NCBI GenBank assembly: GCA_024734495.1
Contig: JALMQS010000055.1
Coordinates: 13,662,863-13,726,862 of the forward strand
Direction of reading: 5' to 3'
Length of the DNA stretch: 64,000 bases
From: Forficula auricularia
Taxonomy: Eukaryota; Arthropoda; Insecta; Dermaptera; Forficulidae
Shown: piece by piece, positions 43,601-53,500 of the stretch
How the letters are laid out: each line of letters begins with the position of its first letter
How positions within the stretch are numbered: the stretch's first letter is position 1
Made by a program: the position numbers and the translations under genes
Notes under the pieces: model-generated
Seen by the model: the letters and a program-made list of their open reading frames with translations, nothing else
What the model was told of the DNA's origin: nothing
Database searches by the model: none

Positions 43601-43938
43601 GTTGCATATTCTTGGGATTTGTAATGTGGTGGTTTCCCGTTGCCTTCCACATGTTGAAGAGAAGAAAAATGAAAAAGGAAATCAACTCCTAGCCCTCGAA
43701 AACCTAATAGCGTCGGAGTCGGTAAAAAAAAAAAAAAAAAAACAAGAGTTGGCCAAGGGAGGCCAGTATAGGAGAGAGAAAAAGAGAAGCCTGACACAAG
43801 TAAGTGGAAGCAATGTCAGACTTAGCTCGGATAACCCCGTGGTCGCAATCCACGTACTCATCAGAAATGAGTTCCTGTGACATCTAAAATATGAAAACAA
43901 TTACACAGGCAATACTTGTAAGCAATAAAACAAGAGAA

Positions 43939-43942
<4 letters not shown>

Positions 43943-44013
<71 letters not shown>

Positions 44014-44014
44014 T
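43943..44014. repeat. (AT)n microsatellite
   Basis: About 60 nt of uninterrupted AT dinucleotides followed by a short degenerate AT stretch. It lies between the LINE leader and the 3' end of the OBP gene. Confidence 0.97.
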
Positions 44015-44407
44015 TGTTCCCGGGGACATTAAATAAATTAAAAAAAATGCCCAAATAAAACATTTTATTTTATTGTATATATATAACGCAAACCCTCTGC
44101 TGATTATATATAGTAGATTATCAGTATTATAATTACATTGTTTCTTTAAAAGATTCTTAAAAAGTCATACTTCCGTAAAGGGAAACTTATTTACAGTTCA
44201 TGTTCATTAATGAGGTTGTCTTCTGCTTGATTCAAATAAATATATACCAAATTATATAAATATTAATCAATAACTCAGCTCTTCTCTCAACTAACTAACT
44301 TTATTTAAATTTCTAAAAAAAGTCATTAGAGTCTAATTAGGGATTGAAATAAAGAAAATGATGAAGGAAAAAAATGATACATTATTGTTTAATAAAATTT
44401 GCTAAGA
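44015..44407. other. Intergenic AT-rich DNA, nothing recognised
   Basis: No ORF, inverted repeat or transposon terminus could be supported. It lies just downstream of the OBP poly(A) signal. Confidence 0.5.
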
Positions 44408-44413
44408 TTTATT
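44408..44413 (-). terminator. Candidate poly(A) signal of the OBP gene
   Basis: AATAAA on the minus strand, about 80 nt downstream of the OBP stop codon. Spacing is reasonable for a short insect 3' UTR, but AATAAA is frequent in AT-rich DNA. Confidence 0.5.
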
Positions 44414-44492
44414 GTCAAAATAATGATATTAGATTTAATTAAAATAAATGAAAATAAAAGTATTATAATCCGTTTTAGTCATGATAAGTTCT

Positions 44493-44522
44493 TCAATTTT
44501 TAGCGTTCTTTAAATATTTTAC
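44493..44522 (-). CDS. OBP exon 7: C-terminal tail and stop
   Basis: Preceded by a very good acceptor (TTTCTCATTCTTTGTTTCAG). It encodes VKYLKNAKN and a TGA stop, in phase with exon 6. A short tail after C6 is usual in this family. This is the least certain exon because it is so short. Confidence 0.75.
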   Translation of the reverse strand, partial: VKYLKNAKN

Positions 44523-47500
44523 CTGAAACAAAGAATGAGAAACATTTTTTTATTTTTTATTTGCCATGCATCTATATAACTATATCCACTGGATTCTCGA
44601 TTAATGAAAAAGAATTAAGCCCATGGACGTCTTTTTAGTTCTGGGAAAAACAAGTAGCAAATTTGTATGCACATTCATATCGCCTTTACTAAAATTTTCT
44701 TATATTAAAGATTTGATGAATTAATTATTTAAAGGAACACTGAATAAAAACACATTTTCCCTTCAGATTCTACGGATGTGCCACTTAACGATACTTTCGA
44801 CCCAGCACAGACATGCCGAAGTAATTTGAAAAATCATTGTTTAGACAACGTAAAATACAAAGTGGGGTGCAGACCCCCTTAGGAAAAAACTCTAGCTAAG
44901 CCAAATGTTTTGACATTATGACACCTAACCCTCAATACATACTCGATTGGTTAGTTGAACAAAATTACGATATAAATCTAATCCGTGCAATTTGAATTCA
45001 CATCTCACATCGAGGATTTGAAATTTTGTGACAGTGTTTTTAAACTGAACAGTTCCCTGTGACGGAAGATTTCTTCTATTTTCTTAAACCGATGCTGGTC
45101 AAAATATCGTGTGTATTTTTATTCTAGGCATATGTTTGCTATTTTTAATAATAAATATATTAAATAATGCAAAATGCAGTTTTTATCTGAAAGTTCAGCA
45201 TTATTAAAGTAGATTACCTTTTCCAAAGTCATACAATTGTATAATTTTTTCGCTTGATCACATTCGTTATCTTCTGGTTTTACTAGAATAGAAAATAAAA
45301 ATAATATTTAAACATCAATAAAAATTAATTCAAACTAAGAATATATTATTAACCATAAGTTAATATAATGCTTTAGAAAAATGCTATGTGTGTTTCAAAT
45401 TCTCATAGAAATTGAGGCTGAACTTATGGGAAAAATCGAAAATTGGAAGATGTTAAAGTTCAAGAATGCGAGTAGTGGATGTGAAGAAATTCCATTTTTT
45501 ATGTATAATACAAATTTTGAACAAATTAAATTTAATCTCAAAATAGAAGAAGACAATAAAAAAGTGTGTCTTCTAATGGAAAAATACATTTCAGTCTAGC
45601 TTCCGATTGGTCCCATTTTTTTATTGCTATTAGACCTTTTTGTTAGGTTTGTTCAGGCCTAACTTCTTTGTTTATGAACCGATTTCGATGATTCTTTTTT
45701 TATTGGAAAGGGGGTATTTTAGGGATGGTGCCATATTAATTTGGTCAAGTTCTGATGATATGATCACTATTAATAACATCACTAAAAAGAGAAAATAAAA
45801 ATAATTTTAAGAAAAAATAAAACAGACTTCAAAAAATTAAATGCAACAAATAAAATACAGTAAAAGGTATAAAATAATTATTATCTTATTTAGTTACAAC
45901 TAAACGACGAAATATTAACATGAAATTACTTTTTGATGTCGGTACCAAACAAACTATACCTATAAGCGAGCTACCCTCCAAACGTACTAAGTAAGTTCCG
46001 TCGAGTGCGATTCATAAAAGGTATATGTTTGGCACCGACTTCTAAAAGTAATTTCATGTTAATATTTCGTCGTTTAGTTGTAACTAAATAAGATAATAAT
46101 TATTTTATACCTTTTAGTGTATTTTATTTGTTGCATTTAATTTTTTGAAGTCGGTTTTATTTTTTCTTAAAAATTATTGTTAATTTATTTATAACGTGAT
46201 CTATAGTTTAAAGTGCTTTGCCCTCTTCATCAGTCTATTAAAATTGATTCGCAGGAATTGATGTATGTATTGTCTCCTTTAATTTATAAAAATTCTGCTA
46301 CTCTCGGCAAAAAGAAACTTTCAATTTAATCTCAAAATAGTTATTACTTGAAGAGCCTAGAGCCGAGTTTGGTACAAGACTGACCGGCCGGAGTTCAAAA
46401 AATTATAATTATTAAACAGTGGAAGCAAAGATTTAAGTATCTTTTTGAGTCTTTTTTTGAAAAAAGATGGAAATTATTTCAAAAATCAACCCAGACCTAT
46501 AATATTAATAAATGAATTTAACTTTTAAGGACCAATCATAGATTTTAGAGAAAAATGGGTTGATTTTTGAAATAATTTCCATCTTTTTTCAAAAAAAGAC
46601 ACTCAAAACGATACTTAAATCTTTGCTTTCACTGTAAAATTAAAGGGCCCCTCACTGAAAACTTTTTTCAGTTTAGCCTGAATTTTCACTATTCCCTTTG
46701 AGTTGAAGGGAGTGAAAAATCTTTAGCTATAATACTTATATATGTTGCATGTCAGAGAGAGATTTGTCTTAATGGTTTGGCTAACGGCCCGGCAAGCTTA
46801 GTGAGCGCTTGGGTTCGATTCCTAAGGGGACGAACCTCTCTGATATGCAATGTAAAAATATTTTCTCTAAAATCTACGATTGGTCCTTAAAAGTTGAAAT
46901 TCATTTATTAATAATTATTAAATTTTCAAATTGAATCAAAGTCTGAGTCTTTTAATTTAGGACCTAAAGTTAAATATTATTACTATTATTAGTTTATTTT
47001 AATCAGATAAAAAAGCCCTGAGTAAAGCGCAGGCTCATTCTTGTACATGTATACATGTATAGCAGGTAAAAATATTTTTGTTATATTTCGAATAGGGCTA
47101 TTTCTGGACTTAGATAATTCTTGTACCAAATCTTACCATGTTTAGCGCATATTTCTATAATATGTAAACTTATTTTTTCGTGTGTAGGCGATTTGCTATT
47201 TCTTTTGATTGCTTCTTTGGACACTTGTAGATCAAACTTTCCATTTTTGTGCTAAAAACAAAAAACAAAGACAATTTAATTTTATATTTAAGACAATATA
47301 TATTTATCAGAAGAGTAGAAAAGAGTGATAAGAGGGTTTAAACCTACTCCACAGAGCCTAAAAAATTTCTGAGATTAATGCTACAAAAGTGAATTAATAA
47401 AGTAAAGGGTGTGTAGTTTCACAGTGAATGAAATAAAACTCAAAGAGGTTTATACAATACAAACTCAATATATTTCGGATTATTAGTCCATCATCAGGAG

Positions 47501-50500
47501 TTTACAAGTTAAAACTTGGAAAAAAAGCTACAAAAGTGCTTTGTGTCTAAACAATGTCCTAACAATGCATTTTCTTCTAGAACTTTAAGGTCATTGAATT
47601 TAAAAATAGATTAGTAGAAATACTTTCGAGGAAAATTATTTTGATTTTGTTAACAAATTTAATGTACCTATAGGGTGCTCCTTATTTGGGATATTTTTGA
47701 ATATTTACGCTGACAGGGGCTCATTTGGAAGTAAATAAAAAAATATCCCCCAAGTTTCAAGTCTCTATCTCAATTTTAACCTAGTGCTAACAGCGATTAA
47801 GTTTCCCATCTAAATAACATGGGGTTTTTGGCATTGAACGATCAATTTTTTATTCCGGACAAAGTGATGGTTCAAAACATTTGAAACTCTGTAGACTTTA
47901 TCCTTATAATACTAGCTATACTTCAGAATTTTCACAGATTTTTAGCTATTAGCCATGAGGAATATATTAAAGTGCAATAAATTTACAAAAGTCAAATCAA
48001 TGCTTGATACATTGGAGTGGCTTGATGTTAAGAATGGTATAGAAATGCAGGTTTTGGTATTTATTTATAAAATTAAAAATCAATTAGCACCGGAATATCT
48101 GATGGACATATTAGATGAAACGAATCCCACACATTCATACGGGACAAGACAGAGAAATGATTTCTACTTGAGTAGAGTTAATAAAGCAAGTCCAATGAAT
48201 AATGTATTTTATAAGGGCTTAAGAGCATACAATAACATACCCAAACATATAAAAAAACTTAAGAACCTAGTTGCATTCAAAAGAGAGATGAGACTATTAC
48301 TTTTGTCACAACAAGAGTAAAAAATCATCTCGTCAATTAGTATTTATAAACTGTATATTCCTTGTTGCAAGGGTGGATATGTAGGTATATGTTATGTATT
48401 ATATATGTATTATTGTAAATATATTTGTAAATATATATGTATATGTGTGTGTCCCATTATTTATTTAAATGCAGTAATCCACTCCTTGGTCTTGTCTCAT
48501 ATGTGTATGTGTATAGTTACTTATTGTCATGTATTGTGTATTATATATCTGTATGTTTATTATTATATGTTATATTTTAGAATTATCTCTATCCTTTGTA
48601 TCTCAAAATTGAATGTATTAATTAAAAATATATATATATATTTTTTTGTTAATTGTATGATATATAGCAGAAAATGGCTAATAAAGATTATTATTGTTAT
48701 TTTTGTTATATTCGTTATCTCATAGTATCAAAATTGTGATCTTTGTTTTTTAATGTAGGATTAATTTGAACTTTTGTTATTATTAATATTAGTATTTATG
48801 TACATGTGTTCATTTGTTTATTGTCATGTATGGTGTGTTATACATTTATATGTTTATTATAAATTGTTATATTTTTAGAATGTATTAATTATCTTTATCT
48901 TTTGTATCTCAAAATTGAATGTATTATTTAAAAACAAATTACATATATTTGTTTAATTGTATGATATATAGCTAAAATAGCTAATAAAGAATTATTATTA
49001 TTAAAATTATATATTATAATTTTGATTTGATTTAATATCTCGATAAAATACTGCTATATCTTAGTATTAGTAAATTATAGACTCCAAAATTATAAAAGCT
49101 AAAAATATCCAAAAATTCTGAGGTATAGCTACTATTATAAGGATAAAATCTGCAAAGTTTCAATTTTTTTGAACTATTACTTTGGCCGAAATAAAAAATT
49201 GGTCGTTCAATGCCAAAAACTCCATGATATTTAGATGGGAAACTTAATCGCTGTGTAGCACTAGGTTAAAATTGAGATAGAGACTTGAAACTTGGGGGAT
49301 ATTTTATTTTATTTATTTCTAACCATATGAGCCCCTGTCACCGTAAATATTTCAAAAATCCAAAATAAGGAGCACCTCACCTACATATTGAATGATGATT
49401 TGATAATATAGTTTACCCCAAACATTCCTCTAATAGAGAAAGAATAATAATACTTACAAAATCCATATGAGAATCCAAAAGACAGTTCATGAAACACTAA
49501 AAATAGATATTAATATATTATATTAATAAATAGCAAAATTAAAAAAATAAATTTAATAAGTACAGACGGATGGAGTAATTGTTGAATAGTTATAATTGTT
49601 TTTCATTAACAAAATAAAAAATAAGTAAAATAATAATAATAAAATCTAATGGTTATTTTGATTAAATAATAATAATAGTTATAAGGATTTCTTTCTATTT
49701 TGGGCATAAAATGAGCTACTCTGTTATGGTATTATGCTAATATTTCGCTGAAATAAAATTTAAGCTGGAAGTGATGGCAACAATCCAAATCCTGTCTGAA
49801 TATATATTTATATAGTATAATGTAGATACACTTACTTCGCCCTCTCGTGTTTCGAATGGTTGATTTTCAGAAAAACGTTTCAGTTCCTCTATAAAAGAAA
49901 AAAATATTAAAATAATTAATTAACAAAGATTTTCTATTTTAGTAGTCTTGTTATAATTGAAGTAATTTCAAAATAGTTTAAACAGAATACTAGCTTTAAC
50001 CCAATTGGGTTTCTCAATCTCATCTGACCTCTCTGGCACAATGGGACAATGTCTTTTAATATTTAAACGAAAATTAAAAGAATACATTGTACAAAGATAA
50101 TAATCCTTATTAGCTAATGTATCTCTACAAACTGTTAATATGAAAAATTATATTACTTGTATCTAAAATTGTAAATTAATATGTCCTATTATCTAAAACT
50201 ATAAAAGTAAATAAAAAAAAATAGGCGAGAATTAAAGATCAATCAATCAATCAATATTGGAATTAACCCATTTCACCTGTGATGTTAGGCTTGGCTTTCT
50301 ATTCATATCCAGGGGTTTTTATGACCCCGCAACTTCTGACTATCTACAAGGCCCAAACGCGCCCTGTCTCCATAATGACTCGCATCTATGGAGAAATACC
50401 TCCAAGCATTCTCTTGCTACCTTGGATGCATTTCAGAAACGAGCTATCAGACTAAATCCAAGTCTTTCATCTGTAAACCTGATTGGTCCATAATAATCTG

Positions 50501-53500
50501 GAGAGATAAATATAGGGCTAGCAACCCTTGCTCGTTTCAATAGGGTTTTTCCAGCAAGAATTCAATGATTCTGATCTTATGTTGTATTTCAAAATAATTC
50601 TTATAAAAAAAAATATAAAACCGACTTCAAAAAAAATTAAATGCAACAAATAAAATTATAAGAACTAAAAATAAAATAAAATAAACTAAAAGGTATAAAA
50701 TAATTATCTTATTTAGTTACAGCTAAACGATTAAATTGTTACATGAAATCACTTTTGAAGTCGTTTTGAAGGTTTTAAAAATATAGAAATTGAATTAAAA
50801 AAATACATTACCATCATTGATTGGATGCTTTGCGCGACAAGCTTTCAACATCTCATTTTGAAGGAATTCTTTGTTATCCTCCTAAAAAAGTCGAAAATCA
50901 TTTTTACATGCTTTATATCAGCTTCACCTGTATGTATGTATCTATGAATGTGACTTTTGTTCTGTTAAATTACGCAAACATTTCTCTATAAAAATAATTG
51001 TTTACCTACTCAATTTAAATGAAATTATATAAAAATAATAAAAATATATACATTTCATTCTGTTAAATTCCGGAAACTTTTCTCTATAAGAATAATTAAG
51101 ACTAAAAAGTAAAAAAATAAATAAGATTTTAAAAAAACTAAAAAACACCCTTCTAAAAAGTACAAAATAATGTAATACTTAATCAAAAAGCGTGGGGCAC
51201 TTTGGTGAAATTAATTAAAAGTTTCTGCGCCCCACACTTTTTGATTAAGTATTACCTAATAATTAGTAGAGATTGTGGTGTTGGTGCAAGGTGAAACATC
51301 TTTAATAAAGATAAGAGTAAATAAATATTATATTTAATATTGATTTACTATGAGTTAAGGATACTAGGTCACTTATTTCACATTAAAACGATTGCGAGGC
51401 AATTTATATTGTACAAACTGGACGATCTTTTAAAAAACGGCATAAAGAACATTTAGCTTCCCACAGACAATTAATAAGATACCAGCCCATAAATCCAGAT
51501 TCCACTTCCGCATTTGCTAATCATCTATATTCTTTAGACCATTTACCTTCACCTACTAACCCCACCCCTATTCATTTCGAAAGAAAAGGATTAAGATTGG
51601 ATCTTCTTGAATCCACGGAAATAAAATATGCCTTGTCGAACGACGAAAATATTATCAATAATCAACTGGATGTAAAACAAAATATAATAATTGACCTTTT
51701 AATATCTAAGCGGAAAAATTACCCTCAGCCTAGCGACACAAGTCAATGAACTTACCACCTTTCCTTTCATCTAAAGATGCCTATGTCAACAAACGCCAAC
51801 CTGATATTCTTTCTTAACAATAGCTTAAGAGAAAGTGTCCTTTTGAAATAATTTAAAAATTCTTTCCCTCTGTTCAATAAACACATATATAACCTGTTAT
51901 TCAATAAGTTGAATTAGTTACTTTCTGTACTTCCTGAAGATGGGTTGATAGCCCGAAATATATATATTGAAAAGGAAAAAAAAATTATTTCTTTTAATTT
52001 TTTAATTTTAATGTGAAATAAGTGACCTAGTATCCTTAACTCATAGTAAATCAATATTAAATATAATATTTATTTACTCTTATCTTTAAGTATTACCTAC
52101 ATTATTTTCTACTTTTTAGAAGCGTGTTTTATAGATTTTTTAAAATATTAACTATAACTATTTCCTTAACAGAAATAATAATGAATTCTATATCTATTAC
52201 AAATTTGTTTCTAATAACCATAATAACAGTAACAAATAATAGTACTTTCTGTCATTAAAAATGGAAATTGATTTTTATACTACTTACATATAAATTCAAA
52301 GCAAACTTTAAGGAAGTGCTGAGCCCTGAAGCCACTTTATTTAAAAATGACATTATTTTTTTTAATAATAAATAAATAAATAAATAAAATATATTTTCTC
52401 TAATTTATGTATATGATTTTTTCTAGTTGAAATTTTTATGTAAGATGTAAGTTTTTTTTTCCCAAGTACATATATATACATGATTTATTTTGGCTTTGAA
52501 AATAAAGTAATAGTGTAAAAGAAGTGTTTTATAGAAAATTGAGGGTGTAAGCTAAAATGTTATAAATGATTTTTTTTATTTAATTTTTATATACAAGGGG
52601 GGCAGGCATAAAGTAAATTCACGAGATGACCACATCACATTTTTTTACTTTACCATACAGGGTTTTACTTTACCATATGGTCAAGTATTGTAATCATGCA
52701 TGAAGAAAGTGTTTTTTGCTTCCTTTTTTCGAAATATCCCAAAAACGGCTGAAACTAATTTAATTAAAAAATTTTGATGAAACCAGGGCATTTCGGTCTA
52801 CAAAAAAACTATAATAAGGGAACATAGAAAAAATTATATTTTTCGAGATAATAACTGTTTTATCAAAATGTCTGTTAGTCTCTTAGGTTGTTAGTCTGTT
52901 AGTCTGTGCGTTACCAAATTTTGTGGACGAGCTAGCTCAAAAACTAGTGTGAATATCAAAATCAAATTTCACACGTAGTTTTGGTGCATTGAGAGTAAGA
53001 ACTAATTAGATTTTGGTGCATATCGACCGAAAATTAAGGGGGGTCAAAAAATGAAAATCTAGGCCCTAGGACCAAATTCAACCAAATTTTGTATACATAA
53101 TCAGTGGGCTACCAGAAGACTAAAAATACAAAAACTAACCGCCCAAAATTGAGTGGGGGAGGGGTTGTAGGGAAAGAAAATGAAAATCTAGGCCCTTGTA
53201 TCAAACTCAACCAGAAGTGTATGGTAAAGTCAAGTGGATGCCCACATCAGAACGTGCCAATTTATTTTTAAATCAATAAATAACTATTAAATAATATTTT
53301 CTGAAAGGGTAGCAAGTTTTGAAAAACTTTTCACTTTTTTTATCCACTTTGATTTATATAATACAATCTTTCACAAATTTTTTGCTTAATAGAATTATTT
53401 TGGGGATTAATTCAATATAATCAAATAATACGTATCAAAAGAGTCACTTACGACTGCTTCTGCTCCAAGAAAAACTAGCGCAGCACAAATACAGATTAAA

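Larger units (their letters stand above)
41093..43885 (-). mobile_element. RTE-like non-LTR retrotransposon, 3' end lost in gap
   Basis: Minus-strand LINE with one endonuclease-reverse transcriptase reading frame (about 43600 down to the gap) and a leader of roughly 280 nt. The leader includes GGAAGGCAACGGGAAACC just upstream of the ORF, which I recognise as common in insect RTE-type LINE leaders, and a 19-nt A run (43724-43742 on the plus strand). The 5' boundary near 43885 is approximate; no target-site duplication can be defined because the 3' end is missing. Assignment to the RTE clade rests on the WNVRTL-type AP endonuclease start, the single-ORF plan and the RT motifs. Confidence 0.88.
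45283..47136 (-). other. OBP intron 5, filled with foldback repeats
   Basis: 1854 nt, GTAAGA donor and TTCTAG acceptor. It holds the foldback MITE at 45797-46180 and the nested inverted repeats at 46417-46912. The stretch 45595-45760 resembles noncoding transposon sequence but I could not define ends for it. The 72-codon plus-strand ORF at 45381-45599 shows no recognisable domain. Confidence 0.85.
47674..49376. mobile_element. Element with ~280-bp terminal inverted repeats around a LINE 3' end
   Basis: The left arm 47674-47953 and right arm 49097-49376 are inverted copies with scattered differences, starting GGTGCTCCTTATTT at both outer ends. No transposase is visible. The interior (47954-49096) is the 3' end of a Jockey/CR1-like LINE and not a transposon gene. 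Either a LINE inserted into the centre of a palindromic MITE, or the element captured it. No clear target-site duplication was found. Confidence 0.8.
47252..49457 (-). other. OBP intron 4, carrying Penelope-like and inverted-repeat elements
   Basis: 2206 nt with GTAAGT donor and TTTTTAG acceptor. It contains the hammerhead-like motif at 47461-47503 and the long-inverted-repeat element at 47674-49376. Confidence 0.88.
49889..50811 (-). other. OBP intron 2, with LINE and MITE fragments
   Basis: 923 nt with GTAATG donor and TATAG acceptor. It contains LINE fragments at 49985-50250 and 50251-50575 and a MITE arm at 50602-50767. Confidence 0.85.
51259..52085 (+). mobile_element. Truncated Penelope-like element with 81-bp terminal inverted repeats
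   Basis: The insertion is flanked by a 14-bp target-site duplication TTAAGTATTACCTA (51245-51258 and 52086-52099). Inside are inverted terminal repeats (about 51308-51388 and 52005-52085, beginning AAAGATAAGAGTAAATAAAT), a GIY-YIG-type coding remnant (51390-51749) and a hammerhead-like motif (51930-51974). Penelope-like elements often carry terminal repeats in direct or inverted order, 5' truncation and hammerhead motifs, so all three signs agree. The RT domain is absent. Confidence 0.82.
51125..52150. repeat. Foldback repeat split by a Penelope-like insertion
   Basis: The left arm 51125-51198 (ending AATCAAAAAGCGTGGGGC) is inverted starting at 51228 (GCCCCACACTTTTTGATTAA). That right arm breaks at 51258 and resumes at about 52096-52150, where the rest of the left arm's complement is found (ATTATTTTCTACTTTTTAGA). 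The interruption is the insertion at 51259-52085. Confidence 0.85.
50882..53451 (-). other. OBP intron 1, the longest intron
   Basis: 2570 nt between exon 1 and exon 2, with GTAAGT donor and TTTTTTAG acceptor. It contains a foldback interrupted by a Penelope-like fragment (51125-52150) and a copy of the ~600-bp repeat (52647-53230). An AATA microsatellite lies at about 52366-52388. The remainder is AT-rich and unassigned. Confidence 0.85.

Noticed and set aside
43323..43880. 185-codon plus-strand ORF
   Set aside because: Antisense shadow of the LINE endonuclease and leader, ending in translated poly(A).
43845..43885. CTGATGAG followed by a perfect CGTGG/CCACG stem in the RTE leader (minus strand), resembling a hammerhead
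   Set aside because: The required GAAA after stem II is GGGG here, and no adjacent stem I forms. At best a chance match or dead motif.
44155..44235. Alternative last OBP exon on the minus strand
   Set aside because: Acceptor is weak and the frame gives no sensible tail, unlike 44493-44522.
45115..45217. Read-through of OBP exon 6 as the protein end
   Set aside because: The frame after the GTAATC donor runs through AT-rich sequence without OBP character, and a good acceptor with an in-phase short tail exists at 44522.
45381..45599. 72-codon plus-strand ORF
   Set aside because: No domain, signal peptide or homology; it lies inside OBP intron 5 on the opposite strand.
46763..46834. Functional tRNA gene
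   Set aside because: The T-arm and acceptor-like ends are fine, but the anticodon arm has a 9-nt loop and the D-arm is poor.
48405..48725. 106-codon plus-strand ORF with hydrophobic residues
   Set aside because: It is AT-rich LINE 3' UTR; the Tyr/Ile/Cys-rich translation results from TAT/TGT/ATA repeats.
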